DNA of 64,000 nt from Caldimonas brevitalea (GTDB lineage: Bacteria; Pseudomonadota; Gammaproteobacteria; Burkholderiales; Burkholderiaceae_C). Below the pieces are notes generated by a model that saw nothing but the letters and a program-made list of their open reading frames with translations, was not told the origin of the DNA and did no database searches. Below are positions 8,584-18,063 of this stretch, one piece after another. Both the position numbers and the translations under genes were made by a program. Where the stretch lies: assembly GCF_001017435.1 (NCBI RefSeq), contig NZ_CP011371.1, forward strand, positions 1,116,001-1,180,000, given 5' to 3'. How positions within the stretch are numbered: the stretch's first letter is position 1; each line of letters opens with the position of its first letter.

Positions 8584-8891
8584 TATACCCCTACAGTTCG
8601 CGCCGATATTGACCTTGCCGTCTTGTGGTCTCATGGATGTCCTGCTTGCCCTGCCGACGGGTCGGCGCCACTTATGCGCCTCTCGTCCGCGGCTCCTCCT
8701 GCCACGGCCGACCCCGCTGCCGGTGGCACTCGCGGCGCATTTGGCCACCGCCTGCGGGGCCGATGACCGGGGCCACGTCGCATCGCCTGCCGTTTCAGCG
8801 GAAAGTGCGTAGCGCCGCGGTCGGCGCGGTCCCTAAAATCCCGTTCCTCCGGTGACCTTTCCGGTCATTGCTCAAACCCTTAGGAGCCTTT

Positions 8892-9785
8892 ATGAAGAAG
8901 CCTCTGCTCGTCCTGGCCGCAGCCCTGCTGGCCGCAGGCGCGGCGCAAGCCGACACGCTGAAGAAGATCAAGGAGACCGGCAAGGTCGTGATGGGAGTGC
9001 GCGACTCCTCGGGCGTGCTGTCCTATACCGTGGGCGGCGGCAAGTACGCAGGTTTCCATGTGAACCTGTGCGAGACCATCATCAACAACATCCGCCGCGA
9101 CCTGAAGCTCGAGACGCTGAGCGTCGAGTACATCCCGGTCACGTCGCAGAACCGCATCCCGCTGGTGCAGAACGGCACCGTCGACATCGAGTGCGGCTCG
9201 ACCACCAACAACCAGGCGCGCCAGCAACAGGTCGCCTTCGCGCTGACCACCTTCGTCACCGAGGTGCGCATGGCGGTGAATGCGAAGTCGGGCATCGACT
9301 CCATCGCCAAGCTGAACGGCAAGACGGTGGTCACCACCACCGGGACCACCTCGGTGCAGCATCTGCGCAAGCACGAGCGCGCCGCCGGCCTCGACTTCAA
9401 GGAGGTCTTCGGCAAGGACCACGCCGACTCCTTCCTGATCCTCGAATCGGGCCGCGCCGACGCCTTCGTGATGGACGACTACATCCTGGCCGGCAACATC
9501 GCCAACTCGAAGAACCCGGCCGACTTCAAGGTGGCCGGTGAAGCGCTGTCGGTCGAGCCGATCGCGATCATGTTCCGCAAGGACGACCCGGCCTTCAAGA
9601 AGGCGGTCGACGACCAGATCCGCGCGATGATGAAGAGCGGCGACTTCGAGAAGATGTACAAGAAGTGGTTCCAGTCGCCGATCCCGCCGCGCAACACCAA
9701 CCCCAACGTGCCGATGGGCGCGGCGTTGAAGGCGGCGATCGCCAACCCCAACGACAACCCGATGGAAAGCTACGCCAAGAAGTAA
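8892..9785 (+). CDS. gltI: Glutamate/aspartate ABC transporter solute-binding protein
   Basis: A 297-residue periplasmic binding protein. The ATG at 8892 follows TTAGGAGCC; an in-frame ATG at 8868 lacks a ribosome site. A signal peptide is cleaved near AQA (about residue 22). Family marks are GVRDSSGVLSYTVG, IECGSTTNNQARQQ, FVMDDYILAGN and the C-terminal WFQSPIPPRN. It captures L-glutamate/L-aspartate for the GltJK channel. It is the first gene of gltIJKL. A stem-loop with a T-run lies 15 bp beyond its stop, so it is probably expressed more strongly than the membrane components, as is usual for such operons. Confidence 0.93.
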   Translation: MKKPLLVLAAALLAAGAAQADTLKKIKETGKVVMGVRDSSGVLSYTVGGGKYAGFHVNLCETIINNIRRDLKLETLSVEYIPVTSQNRIPLVQNGTVDIECGSTTNNQARQQQVAFALTTFVTEVRMAVNAKSGIDSIAKLNGKTVVTTTGTTSVQHLRKHERAAGLDFKEVFGKDHADSFLILESGRADAFVMDDYILAGNIANSKNPADFKVAGEALSVEPIAIMFRKDDPAFKKAVDDQIRAMMKSGDFEKMYKKWFQSPIPPRNTNPNVPMGAALKAAIANPNDNPMESYAKK

Positions 9786-9800
9786 GGCGTCGCCGGAGCG

Positions 9801-9836
9801 TGACCCGCCCGCTCCCTGTGGGTGGGTCATTTTTTT
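9801..9836 (+). terminator. Stem-loop with T-run after gltI (partial terminator/attenuator)
   Basis: A 10-bp stem with one G-T wobble (TGACCCGCCC with GGGTGGGTCA), a 9-base loop and seven T. It lies inside the operon between gltI and gltJ. It probably acts as a leaky terminator or 3'-end stabiliser that keeps binding protein in excess. Confidence 0.8.
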
Positions 9837-9941
9837 GCCTCCGCAGCCGGGCGCCTGAAGCGGGCGCCCCGGCGTTGTTCTCTCGAACTTTCACACGCAT
9901 CCTCCGGCCTGTCACCGACACGCCCGGGGAGGAGAAGACGG

Positions 9942-10652
9942 ATGGATTTGCAATCCAAGTGGCAGATCTTCATGCAGGACCGCGGCGACGGCGTCACCTA
10001 CGTCGACTGGGTGCTGTCCGCCTGGGGGTGGACGCTGAGCATCGCCGCCTGTGCCTGGGTGCTGGCGCTGCTGGTGGGCTTTCTGATCGGCACGCTGCGC
10101 ACGGTGCCGAGCAAGCCGCTGCAATGGTTCAGCAACGCGTGGGTCGAGCTGTTCCGCAACATTCCGCTGCTGGTCCAGATCTTCCTGTGGTACCAAGTGT
10201 TGCCGTCGATGTTCCCGGCGTTGCAGCAGGTGCCGGTGTTCGCCTTGGTGGTGTTGGCGCTGGGCCTGTTCACGTCGGCGCGGGTCGCCGAGCAGGTGCG
10301 GGCCGGCATCCAGTCGCTGCCGCGCGGCCAGTTCATGGCCGGCTCGGCCATCGGCCTGACACGCCCCCAAACCTATCGCTACGTCATCCTGCCGATGGCG
10401 TCTCGCATCGTCCTGCCGCCGCTCACCAGCGAGGCGATGAACATCATCAAGAACTCGTCGGTGGCCTTTGCGGCCGGCATCGCCGAGCTGGCCTTGTATG
10501 CCCAGCAGGCCGGTGTGGAGCTGTCGATGGAGGTCGAGGTCTACCTGGTGGTGTCGGTGCTGTATGCGGTGTCGGCCTTCGGCGTCAACCGCGCGATGGC
10601 GTTCATTGAAGCGCGCGTGCGGGTGCCCGGCTACGTCGGAGGGTCGAAGTGA
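9942..10652 (+). CDS. gltJ: Glutamate/aspartate ABC transporter permease
   Basis: A 236-residue inner-membrane permease of the HisMQ/GltJ type. The ATG at 9942 follows GGGGAGGAGAAG. Seen: about five hydrophobic segments, the amino-acid permease signature VELFRNIPLLVQIFLWYQ, and the cytoplasmic EAA-like loop (QSLPRGQFMAGSAIGLTRPQ) that docks on the ATPase. With GltK it forms the translocation channel. Its stop overlaps the start of gltK by one base, indicating translational coupling. Confidence 0.93.
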   Translation: MDLQSKWQIFMQDRGDGVTYVDWVLSAWGWTLSIAACAWVLALLVGFLIGTLRTVPSKPLQWFSNAWVELFRNIPLLVQIFLWYQVLPSMFPALQQVPVFALVVLALGLFTSARVAEQVRAGIQSLPRGQFMAGSAIGLTRPQTYRYVILPMASRIVLPPLTSEAMNIIKNSSVAFAAGIAELALYAQQAGVELSMEVEVYLVVSVLYAVSAFGVNRAMAFIEARVRVPGYVGGSK

Positions 10653-11317
10653 TGAATCTCGACCTGTCCTTCTACAACTGGGAACTGATCAGCAACTTCG
10701 TCCAGAAGGGCTTTTTCTTCAGCATCCAGCTGACGCTGGTGGCGATGATCGGCGGCATCGTGCTCGGCACGCTGCTGGCGATGATGCGGCTGTCGGGCAT
10801 CAAGCCGCTGGAGTGGATCGCGACGATCTACGTCAACGGCCTGCGCTCGATCCCGCTGGTGATGGTGATCCTGTGGTTCTTCCTGCTGGTGCCCTTCGTG
10901 CTCGGCCGGCCGGTCGGGGCCGAGGCGTCGGCCTTCATCACCTTCACCCTGTTCGAGGCGGCCTACTACTCCGAGATCATGCGCGCCGGCATCCAGTCGA
11001 TTCCGCGCGGGCAGGTGTTCGCTGGCCAGGCCATCGGCCTGAGCTATGGGCAGAACATGCGCTTCGTGATCTTGCCGCAGGCCTTCCGCAACATGCTGCC
11101 GGTGCTGCTGACGCAGACCATCATCCTGTTCCAGGACACCTCGCTCGTCTACGTGATCGGCGCCTACGACTTGTTCAAGGGTTTCGAGACCGCAGGCAAG
11201 AACCTGGGCCGCCCCATCGAGGCCTACCTGGCTGCCGCGGTGGTCTACTTCGTGATCTGCTTCGCGCTGTCCCAGCTGGTGAAACGCCTGCAGAAGAAAA
11301 TTGCGATCGTCCGCTGA
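10652..11317 (+). CDS. gltK: Glutamate/aspartate ABC transporter permease
   Basis: A 221-residue second permease subunit. The ATG at 10652 shares its A with the gltJ TGA; a GTG one codon earlier is the alternative. Seen: LRSIPLVMVILWFFLLVPF as the amino-acid permease signature, the ATPase-docking loop SIPRGQVFAGQAIGLSYGQ and about five membrane spans. Partner of GltJ. A 42-bp gap leads to gltL. Confidence 0.93.
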   Translation: MNLDLSFYNWELISNFVQKGFFFSIQLTLVAMIGGIVLGTLLAMMRLSGIKPLEWIATIYVNGLRSIPLVMVILWFFLLVPFVLGRPVGAEASAFITFTLFEAAYYSEIMRAGIQSIPRGQVFAGQAIGLSYGQNMRFVILPQAFRNMLPVLLTQTIILFQDTSLVYVIGAYDLFKGFETAGKNLGRPIEAYLAAAVVYFVICFALSQLVKRLQKKIAIVR

Positions 11318-11359
11318 GCCTGGTCGGCTCGTGGCGGCTTTGAATCTGGAGACGACAAC

Positions 11360-12103
11360 ATGTCGGCAATGATCGAAATCAAGAACGTCAGCAAGTGGTA
11401 CGGTTCGTTCCAGGTGCTGACCGATTGCACCACCAGCGTCCAGAAGGGCGAGGTCGTCGTGGTGTGCGGGCCGTCGGGCTCGGGCAAGTCCACGCTGATC
11501 AAGACGGTGAACGCACTCGAGCCGTTCCAGAAGGGCGACATCCTGGTCGAGGGGGTGTCGGTGGGCAACCCCAAGACCGATCTGCCCAAGCTGCGCTCGC
11601 GGGTGGGCATGGTGTTCCAGCACTTCGAGCTGTTCCCGCACCTGAGCGTGACCGAAAACCTGACGCTGGCGCAGATGAAGGTGCTGGGCCGCAGCAAGAG
11701 CGACGCGATCGCGCGGGGCCTGAAATATCTCGAGCGCGTGGGCCTGTCGGCGCACAAGGACAAGTTCCCCGGCCAGCTCTCCGGCGGTCAGCAGCAGCGC
11801 GTCGCGATTGCCCGCGCGCTCAGCATGGACCCGATCGTGATGCTGTTCGACGAGCCCACCTCGGCCCTCGACCCTGAGATGGTCGGCGAAGTGCTCGACG
11901 TGATGGTGCAACTGGCCCAGGAAGGCATGACCATGATGTGCGTGACCCACGAAATGGGCTTCGCGCGCAAGGTCAGCCACCGCGTCATCTTCATGGACCA
12001 GGGCAAGATCATCGAGGACTGCCGCAAGGAAGAATTCTTCGGCAACCCCGACGCGCGCTCGCCGCGCGCGAAAGACTTTTTGTCGAAGATCCTGCAGCAC
12101 TGA
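11360..12103 (+). CDS. gltL: Glutamate/aspartate ABC transporter ATP-binding protein
   Basis: A 247-residue ABC ATPase that powers import through GltJK. All motifs are intact: Walker [10 protein letters not shown] (near residue 38), Q-loop [11 protein letters not shown], signature [15 protein letters not shown], Walker [15 protein letters not shown] and switch His in CVTHEMGFA. This is the polar amino-acid uptake subfamily (COG1126). It is the last gene of the operon and is followed by a short hairpin with TTTT. Confidence 0.95.
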   Translation: MSAMIEIKNVSKWYGSFQVLTDCTTSVQKGEVVVVCGPSGSGKSTLIKTVNALEPFQKGDILVEGVSVGNPKTDLPKLRSRVGMVFQHFELFPHLSVTENLTLAQMKVLGRSKSDAIARGLKYLERVGLSAHKDKFPGQLSGGQQQRVAIARALSMDPIVMLFDEPTSALDPEMVGEVLDVMVQLAQEGMTMMCVTHEMGFARKVSHRVIFMDQGKIIEDCRKEEFFGNPDARSPRAKDFLSKILQH

Positions 12104-12125
12104 TCAAGGGTGCACGGGACGCGCG

Positions 12126-12148
12126 AGGGGCCTGAAAAGGCCCTTTTC
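12126..12148 (+). terminator. Terminator after gltL
   Basis: A GGGCC/GGCCC stem with a TGAAAA loop, followed by CTTTTCGCTTT, starting 22 bp past the gltL stop. It reads as the end of the glt transcription unit. Confidence 0.65.
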
Positions 12149-12221
12149 GCTTTCTGTGGCCGTTGTCGTTTTGGCGCTGACGATCAGCTCTTCTGCGGGC
12201 TGCGACAGCTTTCTTGTGGGC

Positions 12222-13022
12222 TCATCCTGCCGGCGCGGGTCTTCTCTTTGCGCCGCGCCGTTTTTCAAGTGCCGCCTGGACGTTCTGCAACTGCTTCTCG
12301 TGCAGCGGCGCTGCCTTTCTCAGTGCAGAGAGGTCGATCGCCTCCAGCACTTCGATCTGGTGGTCCCGAAGCAGGTTGCGTCCGGGCCTGCTATGAGCCA
12401 GCGTGTAGATACCTTGTAGGCGGTGCCCGAGGCGCTCTGGCTGTTCTTGGTCGTTGGCGGCGAGTTGCAGAAGCGCCGCTTTGGCCACCTCGATCGCCCA
12501 TCGTGCCTGGGTCAGCACATGCGGTCCCTTGTCTTGGAGAAGGCCCGCGGCATTCTGAACCCGTGACTCTAGAACGTCGAACGGATCCATGACCCGGAAT
12601 TGAGTGCCGTTGTGCCACTTCACACGCACGCTCCCGGCGATGACCCGCTTGGTGAACTCGGAAGACTTTCTGAGTCCGCTGACCGTGTAGAGCAGGCGAA
12701 GGACGTCGATGTTCCGCTCCTTCCCGCCTGCGGTCGGCAGGCGAAGCTGGGCAACGATGGCACCGCGCGACGCCGGCGCAGGCTGACGACATTTTGCCCG
12801 GAGCAACAGGGCAAGCTCGTGTGCTCGAGCCGCGGTACCGAGAACATCTCCATCGTTGGAGATCACGGCCCCCTCGGCCCGAATGCCGAAGCGGTCCATC
12901 CAAAAGGCGAGGGCTTATCCCCCCACCAGAATCATGTCCGGTCCCAAATTGGACAGAAAACAGTCGATCGTCTGAGGGTCGAGCGGCGCCTCGTCAAGAG
13001 CGAGCTTGGGCTTCGTCCCCAT
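12222..13022 (-). pseudogene. Nucleotidyltransferase-fold protein (toxin-like) interrupted by an in-frame TAA
   Basis: Read from the ATG at 13022, the frame encodes about 266 codons with a single TAA at 12917-12915 (codon 36). The stop sits inside the signature: MILVGG, stop, ALAFWMDRFGI. Relatives have VGGQAL there, so CAA became TAA. The rest of the fold is present: ISNDGDVLG (catalytic Asp pair), NIDVLRLLYTVSGL, and the downstream DPFDVLESRVQN helix typical of AbiEii-like/minimal nucleotidyltransferases. Upstream and downstream frames agree, so an indel is not the cause. A restart at the ATG of 12899 would lack the GG motif and probably be inactive. The intact gene would start 6 bp after the ParD-like gene, as expected for an antitoxin-toxin pair. 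The assignment is by motif only. Confidence 0.68.
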
Positions 13023-13027
13023 GCTCT

Positions 13028-13399
13028 TCAATACGGGGACCCTACCAACTTGGCGGCTTTCGCTTTGCCGCCTGCAAACCAGCTCATTTGATCGTTCGAG
13101 GCTCGCCGGGCTGTGACCGCTTCGAGGTCCTGACTTTGCTGCGCGCGCTTGAACGACCAGAGCTCTTGTTCACTCGCTGGAGACAATGACGCCGAGCTCG
13201 CCTGGTGACTGCGCAGCATCTCTACGACGTCCGTCACCGTCAGGCCGGCTGCCTCGACGGCTGCCCCAAGTCGCGCCCAGTGCTCCACCTGTTGCGCGGC
13301 GGACCGGGATACCACTTCGCCGTGTGCCCGGGCCCGTTCAAACAGCTCGGTGTGGATGCGGATGGACTTGGAAGACATAAGCACTGTGGCAATTTGCAT
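13028..13399 (-). CDS. ParD-like antitoxin-type DNA-binding protein
   Basis: A 123-residue protein. Its N-terminal half (SSKSIRIHTELFERARAHG, then SRSAAQQVEHWARLG) has the RHH-like pattern of the ParD-like family paired with toxins: a short beta strand, a helix and an SxSAxxQxEHWxxxG motif. The C-terminal half is charged and may wrap the partner. An alternative start at 13378 would give MSSKSIRIH, the more usual N-terminus. The upstream ATG at 13399 is kept because of a weak GGTGG site. It lies 5 bp before the disrupted nucleotidyltransferase gene. It may be left without its partner, or may repress a now silent operon. GC content here is visibly lower than in the flanks. Confidence 0.65.
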   Translation of the reverse strand: MQIATVLMSSKSIRIHTELFERARAHGEVVSRSAAQQVEHWARLGAAVEAAGLTVTDVVEMLRSHQASSASLSPASEQELWSFKRAQQSQDLEAVTARRASNDQMSWFAGGKAKAAKLVGSPY

Positions 13400-13581
13400 C
13401 AGATTACCACCGCTCAGTCTCCCATGCTGAACGAGCCCACCGCCGGCCCACCGCGCCGTCTGATCGCACCGCGGGGTACTGACACATGCAAGGGCGCGCG
13501 TTGCGGCGCGGTTGCGCCGTCAGCGGGGCGGGCGCCTGCTCGCGGACCCGACGCTGGGCAACCGCACTGCGAGCACCGCGT

Positions 13582-14895
<1,314 letters not shown>

Positions 14896-15675
14896 CTACA
14901 GCAGGTTGCGGATCTGCGCCTGCGCCTGCAGCAGGGCGGGCAGGCAGCGCTCTTGCAATTCGGTCACCGACATGCGGGCGGCATGCACGCTGACGTTGAT
15001 CGCGGCAACCGTGTCTCCGCGCAGGTTCTTCAGCGGCACCGACAGCGTACGCAGGCCGGGCTCCAGCTCCTGGTCGACCGTGGCATAGCCGAGGGCCCGC
15101 GCCCGCGCGATCTCGACGCGCAGGCGTTCCTTGCTCGTCACGGTGTGGCTGGTCAACGGATGCAAGGTCTGATGTTCGAGCCAGGCGTCGACACGCTCCG
15201 GCGGCAGCGCGGCCAGCAGCACCCGGCCGTTGGCGGTGCAATAGGCCGGCACCCGAGTGCCGGGCGCCAGGTGGGTGGACACGAGCCGGCCGGCGGTGGT
15301 GGCCGCCACACAGATCACATCGTTGGCGTCGAGCACACCGGCCGCGGACGCTTCCTGCAGGGTCTGCGCGAGCTTGTGCAGCTGAGGGTGGACGATGCGC
15401 GGCAGCCGGGCCGAGTGCATGTACGACTGGCCCAGCCGCAGCACCTTGGGCGCCAGCGAGAACATGCGGCCGTCGTATGACACATAGCCAAGCTGGGTCA
15501 GGGTCAGCAGGTAGCGCCGCGCGGCGGCACGCGTGAGCCCGGTGCGCGTGGCCACCTCGGTCATCGACAGCCGGGACTGGGGCTGATCGAAGGCTTCGAT
15601 GACCGCCAGGCCCTTTTCGAGCCCGGCGATGAAATCGCGCTTTTGTATCGTGAAAGACGTGTTGTGCGCATCCAT
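14896..15675 (-). CDS. IclR-family regulator (PcaR/PobR-like)
   Basis: About 259 residues from the ATG at 15675. The frame opens further to 15852, but that region contains an inverted repeat that looks like an operator. Seen: winged helix-turn-helix (LSMTEVATRTGLTRAAARRYLLTL, described as a helix pair at about residues 35-60) and the IclR effector domain with PAYCTANGRVLLA and the typical Cys. The N-terminal RDFIAGLEKGLAVIEAF is characteristic of the pca/pob-type IclR branch, which senses aromatic acids. Its target is not evident: ansB lies downstream on the same strand, and another IclR gene is divergent. Confidence 0.85.
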   Translation of the reverse strand: MDAHNTSFTIQKRDFIAGLEKGLAVIEAFDQPQSRLSMTEVATRTGLTRAAARRYLLTLTQLGYVSYDGRMFSLAPKVLRLGQSYMHSARLPRIVHPQLHKLAQTLQEASAAGVLDANDVICVAATTAGRLVSTHLAPGTRVPAYCTANGRVLLAALPPERVDAWLEHQTLHPLTSHTVTSKERLRVEIARARALGYATVDQELEPGLRTLSVPLKNLRGDTVAAINVSVHAARMSVTELQERCLPALLQAQAQIRNLL

Positions 15676-16169
15676 CGTGACCGACCACCTCATGCTGCGG
15701 TTTGCCGTGTGCGAGCGGAAACATCCGCATCCGGCGGTTTGCGCCGCCAGGCGCACAAACCGCGTGTCGCGGCGGGCAATATAGCCGAGTTTCGGGCAAT
15801 CGTTCGCTTGACACACAAATGTGCGGGATGCGAACGGTGCCGGCTTTGACAAGCGCTTTCACGCTCGCCCTAGGGCCGGCGGCTCGTGACGGGGCCCGCC
15901 GCTGCGCTGTCCTGGGCCCGCCAAGTTCTGCCGAACGCCCAGCCGCGTTCCTCGCTGTCGCACACCGGACTGGCCGTGGGCCCGGATGCCGCCGATCATC
16001 AGAGTAGTGCCGTCCGGCACGTCGGCTAGCGCCGGGCGCGCTGACGTGGGAATCTTGCGCACCTGATCTGTCCTATCGGGCCAGACGGGCGATGAGCGTG
16101 TTCGGACATGCACAAGAGTTCGCGTACCGAACGCGGGTTGAAGATGAGAACCAGCGAAGGCAGTGCAGC
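15676..16169. other. Divergent intergenic region between two IclR genes
   Basis: About 490 bp with no supported gene between the preferred starts of the two divergent IclR regulators. It contains the inverted repeat at 15801-15836 with a TTGACA-like hexamer in it (15808-15813). The rest is GC-rich and featureless. Confidence 0.5.
15801..15836. promoter_or_regulatory. Inverted repeat, candidate IclR operator over a promoter
   Basis: CGTTCGC (15801-15807) and GCGAACG (15830-15836) are exact inverted arms. Between them are TTGACA and the small dyad CACAAATGTG. It lies between divergent IclR genes and overlaps the extended reading frame of the left one, so it argues for the shorter start at 15675. 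IclR repressors commonly autoregulate through such dyads. Confidence 0.5.
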
Positions 16170-17009
16170 GTGATCCCCAACCCTTCCGTGGAGCAAGAGG
16201 GCCCCGAGCCGGGCGAAACAGCGGGCGACGCTGGTGAGCGCCCTGAGCCGGGCGACAGCTATGTGCAGTCGTTTGCGCGCGGCTTGTCGGTGGTGCGCAG
16301 CTTCAGCGCCGCGGCACCGGCGCAGACCATCACCGAAGTGGCCCAGCGCGCTGGCCTCACCCGTGCCGGGGCGCGGCGCATTCTGCACACGATGCAGCAT
16401 CTGGGCTATGTCGAGACCGAAGGCCGGTTGTTCCGGCTGACGCCCAAGATCCTCGACCTCGGCTTCGCCTATCTCAGTTCGCTGCCGCTGTGGAACCTCG
16501 CGCAGCCGGTGATGGAAGATCTGGTGCAAGACGTCAAGGAATCGTGTTCGGCAGCGGTCCTGGACGGCCCGGACATCGTCTACGTGTTGCGGGTGCCGAC
16601 CCACAAGATCATGGCGATCAACCTCGGGGTCGGCAGCCGACTGCCGGCCTATTGCACCTCGATGGGCCGGGTGCTGCTGGCCGGCCTGTCGCCCGAGCGG
16701 CTCGACGCCTGCCTCGCGCGCAGCGAGTTGAAGCCGCGCACCTCGAAGACGCTGACCGACCCCGAGCGGCTGCGTGAGGCGGTGGCGCAGGTGGGTCAAC
16801 AGGGCTGGGCGCTGGTGGCCGAAGAACTGGAAGAAGGGCTGGTGTCGCTCGCGGCGCCGATCCGCGGCCGGCATGGCGAGGTGGCCGCGGCGATCAACAT
16901 CAGCGGTCAGTCTCGTCACACCCCACCCGACGTGATGCTGGAGCGGTTTCTGCCGAAGTTGCTCGATGCGGCCGCCCGTATCAGCGGCATGATCGGCTAC
17001 CAGCCCTGA
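16170..17009 (+). CDS. IclR-family regulator (second)
   Basis: A regulator of about 279 residues from the GTG at 16170; an ATG at 16092 would add 26 residues. Seen: an acidic N-terminal tail, SYVQSFARGLSVVRSF (IclR family start), helix-turn-helix with TITEVAQRAGLTRAGARRIL, and the effector domain with PAYCTSMGRVLLAGL and AAINISGQ. It belongs to the same PcaR/PobR/PcaU-like branch as its divergent neighbour. The target is unknown. It is convergent with a third IclR gene about 35 bp downstream. Confidence 0.85.
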   Translation: MIPNPSVEQEGPEPGETAGDAGERPEPGDSYVQSFARGLSVVRSFSAAAPAQTITEVAQRAGLTRAGARRILHTMQHLGYVETEGRLFRLTPKILDLGFAYLSSLPLWNLAQPVMEDLVQDVKESCSAAVLDGPDIVYVLRVPTHKIMAINLGVGSRLPAYCTSMGRVLLAGLSPERLDACLARSELKPRTSKTLTDPERLREAVAQVGQQGWALVAEELEEGLVSLAAPIRGRHGEVAAAINISGQSRHTPPDVMLERFLPKLLDAAARISGMIGYQP

Positions 17010-17043
17010 CGCACGAGCAGCAGGTCTGGCGGCCCCGGGGGGC

Positions 17044-17862
17044 TCATGCAGAGCCGCCGAGACGCCGCCCGATCGCACCCGCGCATTGCCGCAGGGCTTG
17101 CGCGATCGGCCCTTCCCAGCGCGTGTCGAAAGTGCCTGACGGCCCAATTGCGGTGACGGCCAGCACCATCGCGCCGGTGTGGTCGAACACGGGCGCCGAC
17201 ATCGCGCTGATGCCCTCGATCACCGCGCCTTCCGAACGGCTCATGCGGTGCGCGCGGACCTCGTCGAGTTGCGGCGCGAACGCCTCCCAGGTGGGCAGGG
17301 CGGATGCGACCGGCGCTACCGCGCCGGCACGCTCGCGTTCCCACGCTTCGCGCCGTCGCTCTTCGTCGAGCACGGCACGCACCTTGTCGGTGGGCAGATA
17401 GGCGGCAAACAAGCGCCCCGAGGCGGTGTCGGTCACCGATACGACGGTGCCATGCCGCATGTTGACATGCACGGGCGTCGGCGATTCCTCCAGCCGCACC
17501 ACCGTCGGCCCGCGCGTGCCCCACACGGCGATGGCCACGCTGTGCCCGATCTGCTGTGCAAGGTCGGCGATCAAGGGTGTCGCGACGCGCACCGGGTCGG
17601 CCTGCTGCAGGCTGATCAAACCGAGTTGCAGGGCCAGCGGACCGAGCCCATAGTGGCCGCTGAGGCGGTCCTGTTCGATCAGGCCCAGCTTGCCGAAACT
17701 CACCAGATAGGGGTGGGCTTTGGCGGGGGCCATGCCGGCGGCGCGGGCCAGGTCCTTCAGTGCCATCGCCCGGCCCTGGTGCGCCAGGGCCAGCAGCAGC
17801 TGGCCGCCGACCTCGATGCTCTGGATGCCGCGCCGGTCCTTGTCGTGCTTGTCGTCTTCCAC
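17044..17862 (-). CDS. IclR-family regulator divergent from hmgA (probable HmgR)
   Basis: A 272-residue regulator. Seen: GIQSIEVGGQLLLALAHQG, the helix-turn-helix around LARAAGMAPAKAHPYLVSF, and the C-terminal effector domain. It differs from the other two IclR proteins here and belongs to the branch often found beside homogentisate genes. It is divergent from hmgA-fahA with a roughly 200-bp regulatory region between them. This suggests homogentisate-responsive repression, as known for HmgR in Pseudomonas putida. The functional assignment rests on position. Confidence 0.78.
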   Translation of the reverse strand: MEDDKHDKDRRGIQSIEVGGQLLLALAHQGRAMALKDLARAAGMAPAKAHPYLVSFGKLGLIEQDRLSGHYGLGPLALQLGLISLQQADPVRVATPLIADLAQQIGHSVAIAVWGTRGPTVVRLEESPTPVHVNMRHGTVVSVTDTASGRLFAAYLPTDKVRAVLDEERRREAWERERAGAVAPVASALPTWEAFAPQLDEVRAHRMSRSEGAVIEGISAMSAPVFDHTGAMVLAVTAIGPSGTFDTRWEGPIAQALRQCAGAIGRRLGGSA

Positions 17863-17924
17863 TGGATGCTTTGGGTTGTCGCGGTTCGTGGTTTTCCCTC
17901 ACGCGGGCCTGCAGGCGGCACGGC

Positions 17925-18000
17925 ATTAGACATTAGCAAATGGATTTACTAAGATCAACCTAGCGTTTGTTTTCGTCGAACGGTTTTGCTTTTGTCTAAT
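17925..18000. promoter_or_regulatory. hmgA control region with two nested inverted repeats
   Basis: Two dyads occur in an unusually AT-rich patch. The inner one is TTAGCAAAT (17933-17941), GG, ATTTACTAA (17944-17952), with one mismatch. The outer arms are ATTAGAC (17925-17931) and GTCTAAT (17994-18000). They lie between the divergent IclR gene and hmgA, so they are good candidates for the regulator's operators and the hmgA promoter. Confidence 0.55.
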
Positions 18001-18063
18001 TGCCGGGCGGCCATCTGGCCCCCGGCGCCCGCATCTTCGCCACCTCGACCTCGCAGGCTCATC

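Larger units (their letters stand above)
8271..8891. other. 621-bp non-coding region upstream of gltIJKL
   Basis: No supported gene; short frames here have no ribosome-binding sites or family features. Around 8510-8610 the base composition drops in GC. That part contains a perfect 12-bp palindrome (8512-8523) and a candidate -24/-12 promoter (8569-8583). A leader of about 300 bases then runs to gltI. Confidence 0.6.

Noticed and set aside
8533..8855. Several short plus-strand frames in the 8.3-8.9 kb gap
   Set aside because: No ribosome-binding sites, no family resemblance, and they overlap each other; the region reads as regulatory DNA.
12222..12899. Annotating the downstream part of the nucleotidyltransferase as an intact 225-residue gene
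   Set aside because: It would start after the essential GG motif, and an in-frame ATG with a good position lies upstream of the stop codon, so a broken gene is the better reading.
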